A stretch of 64,000 nucleotides of DNA from Clostridium_F caseinilyticum (GTDB lineage: Bacteria > Bacillota > Clostridia > Clostridiales > Clostridiaceae): assembly GCF_046127645.1 (NCBI RefSeq), contig NZ_CP175919.1. One strand, 5' to 3'. Shown in pieces: positions 37,301 through 45,242 of the stretch. Positions within the stretch are counted from its first letter, which is position 1, and each line of letters starts with the position of its first letter. A model generated the notes under the pieces. The model was given only the letters and a program-made list of their open reading frames with translations, was not told the origin of the DNA and made no database searches. A program made the position numbers and the translations under genes.

Positions 37301-39773
37301 TATTTCTTTTGAGCAAGATGATCTTCGACAATGGGTAGATCAAGCAGATAATACAGCATTAAGTTATATTTTAAAGACTTTATTAGAAGCTGATATATTC
37401 AAGGCTATAAGGAAGAAGTATTCTCTTGAGGAAATTGGAGCTGCATTAAATATTAAACCAAAGTATGTTCAATTACTACATCGCTGGTTAAATGCATTAT
37501 TTAAAAGTGAGTTTATAAAGCAAGATAGAGATTTGTACTATACTGAGAAAAGCTACTTAGAGGATGTGGCAAAAAATGCAGAAGAAAAGTGGAGAGCAAT
37601 TGATGCAAAAGTTCATTATAGCGATATTATGATGAATTATATGCATGATTCTGCAACCTTATTAAAAGAAATTTTAACAGGAGAAGTGCATCCACATAAC
37701 TTATTATTTCCACAAGGGAAATTAGATATAGAATATGCATTATATAAAGATAATGTAGTAAGCAGAAATATAAATAAAGTAGTTCAGAATGAAATATTAA
37801 ACAATATATCTAAAAAATCAAATAATAAAATAAGAATACTAGAAGTAGGGGCTGGAATAGGAAGTTTAGATCTTATTAAGAGTCTTGGCGGATATGATGT
37901 TGAATTTTATTTCACTGATATTTCTAATTTCTTCTTCAATGAGGCTAAGAGAAATCTAAAAGATTATCCTTGGGTAGTATATAAACTATATGATATTAAT
38001 AAAGCTAATTGGGAGCAGGGATTTGAAAATGAAAAATTTGATTTTATCATATGTGGAAATGTACTGCATAATGCATATGATTTAGGAAAGGCTCTTAAGA
38101 ATTTAAAAGATATGCTTTATGAGGATGGAGAAATTTTAATTACAGAAGAAGTAAAAGAGAGATATGCTTTATTAACATCAGTAGAGTTTGAATTTGCTGA
38201 AGCAGTACAAACATATGAAGATGGAAGAGATAGTTCGAAAACAATATTTATGTCATATGAAGACTGGAAAGAAAAAGTTAATAAGCTAAGTGGAAATATA
38301 GTATTAACTTATCCAAGAGAAAATGATAAATTATATGCTTTTGGACAAGAATTGATGATAGTTAAATTTAATAAGCAATATAGTTTGCAGGAAGAAAGTA
38401 TCAAAGAATATTTAAATAGCCAAGTACCAGAGTACATGGTTCCAGGAAAGATAATTTTCTTAAATGAACTACCAATGACTAATAATGGAAAGATAGACAG
38501 AAAGCTGCTTAAGAATACATTAGCTAAATATGAGAATAAATTTAAAGAAAATGAGATAGAAGAAGAATTAGATGATTTAGAATTTCAAATAAAAAATATC
38601 TGGTGCGAAGTTATAGGCTGTAAGAATATAAGAAAAAATGATGATTTTTATTCTGTAGGTGGAGATTCATTATTAGTAGCTCAAGTTACAAGCAGAATGC
38701 TTCAGGAATTAGAAGAAGCTGAAGGTTGGGAATGGGATAGATTAATGGTTGAATTAATGAAAAATGCTACTATCAGTAAAATTGCCTCACGTTTAAGAGA
38801 AAGCACTGATAAAAAAACAGAACATTCCAAGAAAAAGACTAATGTATCTCCATTAGTTCAATTTAAAGAAGCATATGGAAAAGCAGTTACTATAAGAGTT
38901 TTATTCCATGCTGGAACAGGGACATTAAGCTCATATAAGGAATTACTTCCTTATTTAGCTGAGCAATGTGATGATAATGAAGCATTATTAGGATTTAATT
39001 TTGGTAATGCTGAAGACTATCTTGGAAGATCAGTAGATACTTTCATTATTGATTCTGCAAAAGCATATGCAGATATTTTAATGGAGCAGGAAACAGAAAA
39101 ATTTGAGCTTATAGGATATTGTGTTGGTGGCTGGATAGCGTTAGAAACAGCAAAAATATTAGTTGAAAAAGGAATAGAAGTGAGCAATGTTAAAATTATT
39201 AGTTCTAGTCTATGTGGTCACAATTTTGATAATGATCTACTATTAGAAAGAGCTTTTGGAATATCTATTGGAGCAGATGTAGAGAGTGCAGGATATTTAG
39301 GAAGTAATGAATTGATCCAAGAAGCCCTTAGCGAAGTAAAAGCAGGCCAGGAAGATAGAGGTATTACAACTGAAGAATTATGCCAGCTATCAGGAAAATA
39401 TAAAGAAATAGGTTTAGACTTTGAAAAGCTAAGCAAAATGGAACAAGGTGATAGATTAAAATGCATTTATGAAAGTTTACCTAAGAGCGAAGGCGCAGAA
39501 GAAAATTTACAGATGTTTGAATTATTATATCAATTATTCAGCCATAGCTTTAGAGGTATTATGCACTATACACCATCAAGATATGTTGGAGATGTTCATG
39601 CTCTTTTTGTTGAGGACGATACAAAACATTTCTTTCCAGTTAAGAATATTAGTAATGAAGAATTATGGGACAACATTGTCCTTGGTGATTTAAAAATAGA
39701 TTATATTCCAGGGGAACATGGGAATTGTTTGAAAGAACCTAATGTAAAAACTGTAGCAGAATTAATTAAATAA
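34350..39773 (+). CDS. NRPS: docking-Cy-A-MT-PCP-TE
   Basis: An 1807-residue terminal synthetase similar to PchF. Residues 1-55 (GIQLWTENGRLHFKSPAGAL) are a TubC-type docking domain that should bind the upstream synthetase. A cyclization domain (about 70-470, LDMLLGD) and an adenylation domain (about 530-950) follow. Its binding pocket differs from the other two: FDLSVFDVFG and ILDMVP instead of FDLSVYD and WNSVP, with GGATEAGIW. A methyltransferase insert (about 960-1350) has an intact SAM motif ILEVGAGIGSL. A PCP (VGGDSLL, about 1440) and a thioesterase (about 1480-1807) end the protein. The thioesterase nucleophile motif is IGYCVGG with Cys1591 in place of serine; a histidine in PGEHGN is present. 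Confidence 0.92.
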   Translation: MDIIGIVEECVKRGIQLWTENGRLHFKSPAGALDKELKENLKRLKPELINYLEEQKKNKIQSMEDEKYENFPITDIQGAYLVGRNKAYLYGGIGCKIYAEFMTKFTDYDRFLKAVNQLIQRHEMLRVKVSKEGKQVYLEELVENPVCVYDLSHKSQEEKDNVTKEIREKLQFKQYDPEKDALFDIGLCILNESEGILYLSLDMLLGDFVSIDIVVKDLEKLYEEEKLEPLTITFRDFIMYKNREKETMQFCSSYENDKNYWMNRIDTLPAEPELPKEEQFDIIQTGRFYHKEYLVSNEYWKIVEQLSRRYSVTPTSVILAVYSLVLGRWSKNKDFLINITTLNRPAVHNQIDKIIGDFTTTTLFQVKNSKNLSFVDNVRAVQEQLFADLEHNLFNGVGVLRELNRKNKRSFAPYVFTSTIGADSENTALSKIKLLYKISQTPQVLIDCQISRQSEGVMINWDIREGVFLNEMIDDMFEVFKNTLTDFIKDDTNWEKKINLSLPSKTELIRKKVNGTKKDYPKENLVSGIYNSFRTYPDKTAVIFNDYSYSYKELGSYVAFVQEQLEKNKIQTGDRVGILLEKGIWQVASVIAVVSMGGIYVPIDIGQPWSRQETIIEQAAIKINIVQEKINGNNEKNIFISKEETIASVKKVKCNEVDPEKSAYAIFTSGSTGTPKGVEMSHVAAMNTITDMYQKFNITHEDKVLGLSNLYFDLSVFDVFGTLSIGGTLVVPLESRKREVSHWASLCHKYNVTILDMVPAQMEMYMAYLEVDEKSKDNALRLVLMSGDWIPINLTKKIQSRFSNIDCIGLGGATEAGIWSIYYPTEKLEDTDKNVPYGTPLSNQRFYIIDENDNPCPDYVIGEICIAGDSLSVGYLNDEEMTKVKFGFSKQLGERIYRTGDLGSYRADGVIEFIGRKDTQVKINGYRVELGEVENALKRHMGIENAVVLKESDTSLAAYVKVGETINVENKLEERTLDEDKQLDISFEQDDLRQWVDQADNTALSYILKTLLEADIFKAIRKKYSLEEIGAALNIKPKYVQLLHRWLNALFKSEFIKQDRDLYYTEKSYLEDVAKNAEEKWRAIDAKVHYSDIMMNYMHDSATLLKEILTGEVHPHNLLFPQGKLDIEYALYKDNVVSRNINKVVQNEILNNISKKSNNKIRILEVGAGIGSLDLIKSLGGYDVEFYFTDISNFFFNEAKRNLKDYPWVVYKLYDINKANWEQGFENEKFDFIICGNVLHNAYDLGKALKNLKDMLYEDGEILITEEVKERYALLTSVEFEFAEAVQTYEDGRDSSKTIFMSYEDWKEKVNKLSGNIVLTYPRENDKLYAFGQELMIVKFNKQYSLQEESIKEYLNSQVPEYMVPGKIIFLNELPMTNNGKIDRKLLKNTLAKYENKFKENEIEEELDDLEFQIKNIWCEVIGCKNIRKNDDFYSVGGDSLLVAQVTSRMLQELEEAEGWEWDRLMVELMKNATISKIASRLRESTDKKTEHSKKKTNVSPLVQFKEAYGKAVTIRVLFHAGTGTLSSYKELLPYLAEQCDDNEALLGFNFGNAEDYLGRSVDTFIIDSAKAYADILMEQETEKFELIGYCVGGWIALETAKILVEKGIEVSNVKIISSSLCGHNFDNDLLLERAFGISIGADVESAGYLGSNELIQEALSEVKAGQEDRGITTEELCQLSGKYKEIGLDFEKLSKMEQGDRLKCIYESLPKSEGAEENLQMFELLYQLFSHSFRGIMHYTPSRYVGDVHALFVEDDTKHFFPVKNISNEELWDNIVLGDLKIDYIPGEHGNCLKEPNVKTVAELIK

Positions 39774-39789
39774 TAAAATTTTGATTCAT

Positions 39790-39814
39790 AAGCAGCCATG
39801 ACTTGTGGCTGCTT
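39790..39814 (+). other. intra-operon hairpin
   Basis: AAGCAGCCA and TGGCTGCTT pair across a 7-base loop in the 55-base gap between the terminal synthetase and the imide reductase gene. No T run follows, so it is more likely an mRNA stability or processing element than a terminator. Confidence 0.45.
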
Positions 39815-39828
39815 AGAAAGGAGAGATT

Positions 39829-40908
39829 ATGGATAATAGCAAAAAGTGCATGAGAATAGTTGTATGTGGAACAAACTTTGGAAGAATGTATCTAGGTGGA
39901 GTAAATATGCTTGGTGAGAGTGGAAAATTAGTTGGAATATTATCTGGTGGAAGTAAGCAATCTAAGGCATGTGCAGATGAAAATAATGTCCCACTTTATA
40001 CAAGTGTTGATGAACTTGATAAAAGCATGGTAGATATTGTGTGTATTGCAGTTAAGTCTTCAGTTACAGGGGGAAAGGGAACAGATATTGCTCTCAAATG
40101 TTTAGAAAAGGGTATAAGTGTATTACAAGAGCAGCCTGTACATTATGATGATGTATGGAAATGCTATAAAACTGCTATTAAGAATAACTGTTATTATGCA
40201 GTCAATAGTTTTTATTCTAATGTGAATGCAGGGAAGACATTTATTGAATACGGAAAAAAACTTATTAAAAAGGCAAAACCTTTATTTATAGATGCATCAA
40301 GTAGTGTTCAAGTTTCATATCCATTAGTAGATTTATTAGGAAAGCTTTTTGGAAGTGTATCACCTTGTGAAATCAAAAGGATAAGTGAAAAAGATGGATT
40401 AATGACAGTTTTAGAAGGAAAAATATGCGATGTACCATTGATAATAAAAGGAGAAAATAGAATTGTAGCACAAGATCCTGATAATTATGCTTTATTATTT
40501 CATAAAATAATTTTATATACTGAGAGTGGTCAATTAGTCTTAGATAATTCTATTGGTTTAGTATTATGGGAACCAAGATACTATATTCCACACACAGAAG
40601 ATGGAAGATTAGATTTTTATGGAGATAATGAATATTCCAGACTGCCAGTTACAGAGATACTTAATAAAGAGGATTTAAATAATACTTATAAAGATATATA
40701 TGAAAAAATATGGCCAGGTGGTATTGCTAATGTTTTAAGAGACTTTATATCATCAATGGATAAGCCATTAAATAAAAAGAATATGCAGTATCATCTTAAT
40801 ATATGTAAGTTTTGGAATGATGTTGGAAGAAGTTTAGGAACTATTCAGATTATTGAAGAACCAGAAATAGTTTCATTGAAAGCAGAAGATATTAAGAAAG
40901 GAATTTAA
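39829..40908 (+). CDS. thiazolinyl imide reductase (YbtU/PchG/Irp3-like)
   Basis: This NAD(P)H enzyme reduces one thiazoline ring of the enzyme-bound chain to thiazolidine. The 359-residue protein opens with a Rossmann motif (RIVVCGTNFGRMYLGG). It contains LQEQPVHYDDV near residue 105, the family counterpart of the GFO/IDH dinucleotide-binding strand. YPLVDLLGKLFGSVSPCEI near residue 165 is also typical of the family. An aaggagag site precedes the ATG. It is followed after two bases by the carrier-reductase gene. Confidence 0.88.
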   Translation: MDNSKKCMRIVVCGTNFGRMYLGGVNMLGESGKLVGILSGGSKQSKACADENNVPLYTSVDELDKSMVDIVCIAVKSSVTGGKGTDIALKCLEKGISVLQEQPVHYDDVWKCYKTAIKNNCYYAVNSFYSNVNAGKTFIEYGKKLIKKAKPLFIDASSSVQVSYPLVDLLGKLFGSVSPCEIKRISEKDGLMTVLEGKICDVPLIIKGENRIVAQDPDNYALLFHKIILYTESGQLVLDNSIGLVLWEPRYYIPHTEDGRLDFYGDNEYSRLPVTEILNKEDLNNTYKDIYEKIWPGGIANVLRDFISSMDKPLNKKNMQYHLNICKFWNDVGRSLGTIQIIEEPEIVSLKAEDIKKGI

Positions 40909-40910
40909 TT

Positions 40911-42371
40911 ATGGATAAGGAATTATATTTAGAAAAATTAAAGGAAGATATGAAGGTAAAGCTTAAATCTATATGGGAAGAGGTATTAGAAAAAGATAAT
41001 ATCGGATATAAAGATAATTATTTTTTAATAGGTGGAAATAGCTTAAGTGCAATTAAGATAATAAAAAAAATACAAAAAATTACAGGCTATAATAAGGAGA
41101 TTCCTTTAACTTATATTTTTTCCTTTCCTACTATAGAAAAGCTAGTGGAAGAAATATTCAATCCTGAAGAGGCAAATAAACAAACATTTAATATTACATC
41201 AAAGCAATTAAAAGATGAAATTAAGCTAGAATTGCCTAAGATTAATTATGAATATGATAACAAGTTAGAAAATTGCTTATTGACTGGAAGTAGTGGATAT
41301 TTAGGTGGATATATTTTAAGGGAGTTATTACAACAAACACAAATGCAGATCTATTGCCTTATAAGAGGAAAATCCCATGAAGAAGCAGAAAAGAAAATTA
41401 AGAAAAACCTAGATAAATTTAAGATTTCAGATGATGATCTAAAAAGAATACATATAGTTTTAGGTGATTTCGGTAAAAAAAATATGGGTATAGAACACGA
41501 GGATTATGATAAGCTTTCTAAAAAAATAGATTGTGTATATCATAATGGAGCTTTAGTTCACTTCTTGTATAGCTATAAAGAGTTGAAGCAGAGCAATGTA
41601 GAAGGAACTAAAGAAGTTTTAAGCTTTGCAGCATTTAATAAGATTAAACCAGTATTTTATATATCTACAATATCTATATTCTCTAAATTCGGTAAAAGCA
41701 ATACTAAAGTTTTAGAAAATGAAGAAATTCAAGACTCAGGAATACTTCCTATAGGCTATACACAAAGTAAATGGGTAGCTGAAGGACTGGTATGGAAGGC
41801 AAAAGAAAAAGGATTGCCAGTAATGGTTTTTAGAATTGGACATGTAATAGGGGATTCTGTTACAGGAGAATGTCATTCAGATGATTTTGTATTCAGAATT
41901 ATAAAAAGCGTTTTAGATATACATGCTTATCCAGATATGGAAGGTAAACTTGAACCAATAACAGTTGATGATATAGCAAAAATTATTGTTGCAATATCAG
42001 GAAATAAAAATAATTTAGGACAGGCATATCATTTAATAAATCCCAAAGCAGTATATTTTAATTATATGATTAAGTGGGCAGAAAGTAAGGAAATACTTCT
42101 TCAGCCACTTGAAAAAAATAAATGGGTAAAAGAAATTGAGAAGCTGGATGGAGTATCTGCTATTTTGCCATTCATAAAATTCTTTGATGATCAATTTTGG
42201 AATGTATCTAAAAATTTAGAGTTCTCTGTAGAAAATACACAAAAAGCTTTAAAAGAACTGGAATTGTCTATTCAACCCATTTCTAAAGATATAATCGAAA
42301 GACATTATAATTACTTAAAGGATAAAGGTGAGTTGAAATCAATAGATCTTTATACTGTTGGTACAATATAA
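40911..42371 (+). CDS. free-standing PCP-thioester reductase didomain
   Basis: A 486-residue protein with a carrier domain (about residues 10-85, LIGGNSLSAIK holding the phosphopantetheine serine). It then has a terminal reductase domain of the extended SDR family (about 115-480). The NAD(P)H site is LTGSSGYLGGYIL, and the catalytic Tyr/Lys are in GYTQSKWVAE. STISIF supplies the catalytic Thr/Ser. Such domains release a thioester as an aldehyde or alcohol. There is no adenylation or condensation domain, so the acyl group must come from another protein. It is the last gene of the operon; related siderophore operons normally end with a thioesterase only. Confidence 0.85.
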   Translation: MDKELYLEKLKEDMKVKLKSIWEEVLEKDNIGYKDNYFLIGGNSLSAIKIIKKIQKITGYNKEIPLTYIFSFPTIEKLVEEIFNPEEANKQTFNITSKQLKDEIKLELPKINYEYDNKLENCLLTGSSGYLGGYILRELLQQTQMQIYCLIRGKSHEEAEKKIKKNLDKFKISDDDLKRIHIVLGDFGKKNMGIEHEDYDKLSKKIDCVYHNGALVHFLYSYKELKQSNVEGTKEVLSFAAFNKIKPVFYISTISIFSKFGKSNTKVLENEEIQDSGILPIGYTQSKWVAEGLVWKAKEKGLPVMVFRIGHVIGDSVTGECHSDDFVFRIIKSVLDIHAYPDMEGKLEPITVDDIAKIIVAISGNKNNLGQAYHLINPKAVYFNYMIKWAESKEILLQPLEKNKWVKEIEKLDGVSAILPFIKFFDDQFWNVSKNLEFSVENTQKALKELELSIQPISKDIIERHYNYLKDKGELKSIDLYTVGTI

Positions 42372-42468
42372 AACTAAGAATTCAGTATTGGATAAGAAAT
42401 TATTCATATACATTTAAGTTATATAAAAATGGGTAAATATAAAGTAAATATTTAATAAATAATTTAAG

Positions 42469-42566
42469 AGGCTGTCGCACTAAGAATAAATCCTACAATA
42501 TATTGTGTTAACTTTAAATTTGCAAAACAATATATTGTATGTAGATCTATTAATGCGACAGACCCT
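42469..42566. repeat. MITE-like palindromic element, copy 2
   Basis: The ends AGGCTGTCGCACTAAGAATA and TTAATGCGACAGACCCT flank an inner inverted pair ACAATATATTGT...ACAATATATTGTATG. It is 98 bases long, almost identical to the copy at 50316. It lies between the convergent ends of the NRPS operon and the AraC gene and could terminate both. Confidence 0.65.
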
Positions 42567-42583
42567 TAAATTGAATTTACATA

Positions 42584-43576
42584 TTAAATTTTTTCAAGGG
42601 CTTTTTTGTGTCTATATTCTAATGGAGACATGTGATATTGAAGCTTGAATACAGATGCAAATTTGCTTTGATTCATATAACCTACCTGTTCTGAAATTTT
42701 TCCAATGGGCATTGTAGTTTTTTCTAACATGTTTGCTGCAGTATTCATACGAGCTTCACGTAGATATACAGAGATATTTTGTCCATAAATTCCACGAAAA
42801 TAATTTTTTAAGCTTGTTTCACTTATTGAGAAAATTTTTGCTAATTCCCATGCAGGATGATGTTGTCTTAAATCTGCTGTGATAATATGTTCTGTTTTTT
42901 TTGCTATTTCAACTTGTGTAGCAGTAAAAAAAGTAGATGATTTTGGCTCAGGTATATGTTTTCTGTATACTAATATTTGTAATAATTCAAGGGTATAAAG
43001 CTGCATCATAAATATAGCATGAGAAGGTTCTTTATTATATAATTCCCAGATTTTTGATAAAACCTGTTTAGTGTCTTCAGTGCATTGAGAAATATATGTT
43101 TTGTCTAATGAACAGTAGAGGTCAGTAAGTTTACTGATATTAATATGAAAAACATCATTAATATATGTAGATTGTTTAGAAATGGCATCTATATCAATAA
43201 AAAATTCTAGGCCTTCATAAATGCGTAGTGGATAGGTGTATTGCTTTTGAGCAGATCGATTTGCAATAGAAAACTGACCATCTTTTAAATAAACAAAAGA
43301 ATCATTATCTAAAAATAATTCACAACGGCCTGTGATACAGTAATTTAATAGCAGAGGTGTACTGGAGGAGTCATTTCCTTGTGATAAATCTGGTATAGGC
43401 CATATCGGAGAATTGATAAAGATATATGCTAGAGAAATGCCAGGAAAGATTGAAAAGAAAGTCATGGAGCCTTTTCCATTTGCTTGTTCCATACAAAGTT
43501 CAGTGCTATTTGGATTCCTTTTTAATGAAACTCCCGGTATTTCTATACATTTTTTTATAAGGTCATTTGTATTCAT
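42584..43576 (-). CDS. AraC-family regulator (YbtA/PchR-like context)
   Basis: A 330-residue regulator with an N-terminal ligand domain and a C-terminal AraC HTH (about 225-325): AWELAKIFSISETSLKNYFRGIYGQNISVYLREARM, then QVGYMNQSKFASVFKLQYHMSPLEYR. It is transcribed away from the ECF/ABC transporter operon and lies next to the NRPS operon. Regulators in this position (YbtA, PchR) respond to the siderophore, so this one probably activates the transporter genes. Ribosome site ggagg before the ATG. Confidence 0.85.
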   Translation of the reverse strand: MNTNDLIKKCIEIPGVSLKRNPNSTELCMEQANGKGSMTFFSIFPGISLAYIFINSPIWPIPDLSQGNDSSSTPLLLNYCITGRCELFLDNDSFVYLKDGQFSIANRSAQKQYTYPLRIYEGLEFFIDIDAISKQSTYINDVFHINISKLTDLYCSLDKTYISQCTEDTKQVLSKIWELYNKEPSHAIFMMQLYTLELLQILVYRKHIPEPKSSTFFTATQVEIAKKTEHIITADLRQHHPAWELAKIFSISETSLKNYFRGIYGQNISVYLREARMNTAANMLEKTTMPIGKISEQVGYMNQSKFASVFKLQYHMSPLEYRHKKALEKI

Positions 43577-43776
43577 AGAATATTCACCTCCTAATGATTG
43601 AAAATTAATATCAGTTAATTTAATTATAATTATAGCTTTGGACTAGGTCAATAAAAATATTTGATGTTATTTGGAGCTAAAAAGATGATTGACTATAGAA
43701 TAGAAAAACAGTATGTGGTATATTTAGTGATATATAAAATCAATTGATTTGGATTATCGAACATGGAGGGATTTAT

Positions 43777-44361
43777 ATGGAAAATAAATTACAAGCAAAA
43801 GATCTAATTAATATTGGTATATTTACAGCTCTTTATTTTATAATCGGATGTGCAGTAGCTATTCCAATTGGGTTTGTACCAATTTTCTTACCTATTCTTG
43901 GTTCACTCTGGACATTTATTACTGGAATCCCATTTATGATATTTTCAACTAAAGTTAAGAAGTTTGGAATGGTAACAATTATGGGTATTTTAAGTGGATT
44001 ACTTATGGGCCTTACAGGAATGGGATTTTGGGGAGTACCTATGGGTGTTATTTTTGGTCTTCTTGGTGATTTAATTATGAAGTCTGGAAAGTATAAAAGT
44101 GTTAAGAAAAATATTTTAGGTTATTCTACTTTTAGTTTATGGATGATTGGAACATATATTCCAATGTATTTTATGGTAGATCAAGCATTTGCTGATTTTG
44201 CTAGTAGTTTTGGAGAGGAATATGCAACACGTGTAATAGCAGTTATGCCAATGTGGAGCTTAATTTTAGTTATTGTAGGAATATTTGTATTTGCTATTCT
44301 TGGTGGCTTATTTGGTAAAGCAATTCTTAAAAAACATTTTGAAAAAGCAGGTATTGTCTAA
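43777..44361 (+). CDS. ECF transporter S component, MptD/Trep_Strep family
   Basis: A 194-residue integral membrane protein with about six hydrophobic segments. The N-terminal LQAKDLINIGIFTALYFIIG, with later FVPIFLPILGSLWTFITGIPF, matches the MptD-like substrate-capture subunits of energy-coupling-factor transporters. I chose the ATG at 43777 because ggaggg lies seven bases upstream; a TTG at 43744 would be a poor start. It is followed by T and A components. Its place beside a metallophore operon suggests that metal, the chelator or a precursor is the cargo. Confidence 0.82.
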   Translation: MENKLQAKDLINIGIFTALYFIIGCAVAIPIGFVPIFLPILGSLWTFITGIPFMIFSTKVKKFGMVTIMGILSGLLMGLTGMGFWGVPMGVIFGLLGDLIMKSGKYKSVKKNILGYSTFSLWMIGTYIPMYFMVDQAFADFASSFGEEYATRVIAVMPMWSLILVIVGIFVFAILGGLFGKAILKKHFEKAGIV

Positions 44362-45086
44362 TGGAATCATCGGTTTACAGTACAACAAAGGACAAGTACT
44401 GCATAGTGCTTGATCCAAGAACTAAATTATTGTTGCTTATAACAACAACCACTTTATTGCTTAGTACTGGAAATGAAGGAATAATGAATATAATAAAGCC
44501 TATTTTAAGTACTGTACCATTTTTATTGCTGCTTACAGAAAAGAAGTTTAAAGCAGCTGGAAAGTATCTTATTTTATATACAATATGTTTTATACTTGAA
44601 CGTATAGCACTTTATTCAATAGGAGGGATTCTGGCCTTCATTCTGCTAGCTGTATGCTCTATCATGACAAGATTTGCCCCAGGAATTATGATGGGAGCAT
44701 TTTTGTTAGCATCAACTTCAGTAAGCGAGTTTATTGCAGCTATGCAGAGAATGCACATACCAGAACAAATTGTAATTCCATTATCAGTAATTTTTCGTTT
44801 TTTCCCAACTATAAAAGAGGAATATGAATCTATTAATGATGCAATGAGAATGAGGGGAATAGGATCTGGTAGTAGAAATCCGCTTTTAATTATAGAGTAT
44901 CGATTAATTCCACTTATATTTTCTGTGATTAAAATAGGAAATGAATTATCTGCTGCTTCACTTACAAGAGGATTGGGAGCACCTGTAAAAAGAACGAATA
45001 CATGTAAGATTGGATTTCATATACAGGATATTTTTATGATAGCACTTTGTATAATTTGTTTTTTTGCATATTTCACACAAAAGTAA
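44361..45086 (+). CDS. ECF transporter T component (EcfT)
   Basis: The 241-residue transmembrane coupling subunit that links S component and ATPase. It opens with LDPRTKLLLLITTTTLLL and carries the EcfT coupling motifs AMRMRGIGSG (about residue 165) and AASLTRGLGAP (about 205). The start overlaps the preceding stop by one base. Confidence 0.87.
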   Translation: MESSVYSTTKDKYCIVLDPRTKLLLLITTTTLLLSTGNEGIMNIIKPILSTVPFLLLLTEKKFKAAGKYLILYTICFILERIALYSIGGILAFILLAVCSIMTRFAPGIMMGAFLLASTSVSEFIAAMQRMHIPEQIVIPLSVIFRFFPTIKEEYESINDAMRMRGIGSGSRNPLLIIEYRLIPLIFSVIKIGNELSAASLTRGLGAPVKRTNTCKIGFHIQDIFMIALCIICFFAYFTQK

Positions 45087-45092
45087 ATAAGT

Positions 45093-45217
45093 CACATTTA
45101 AATAAATAACAAGTCAGTATGAAAGTCTATTTTGACTCATACTGCGTTAGCAGAACCCGCTTCCTTGTCTGACACAAAATATATTGCCATCTTTGACTTG
45201 TTATTTATTTTCATGTG
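45093..45217. repeat. hairpin element inside the ECF operon
   Basis: AAATAAATAACAAGTCA (45100-45116) pairs perfectly over 17 bases with 45194-45210, and CACAT/ATGTG extend the stem after a bulge. Inside are further hairpins, GTATGA/TCATAC and CTGCGTTAGCAG, and a locally G+C-richer stretch. It fills most of the 156-base gap between T and A genes. It could be a small non-autonomous element or a structured RNA. Confidence 0.5.
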
Positions 45218-45242
45218 CCTAAATTCTTAGGAGGTAATAGGT

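Noticed and set aside
40911..42371. Stand-alone fatty acyl-CoA or aldehyde-forming reductase
   Set aside because: The N-terminal carrier domain with GGNSL and the two-base spacing to the imide reductase place it with the NRPS pathway.
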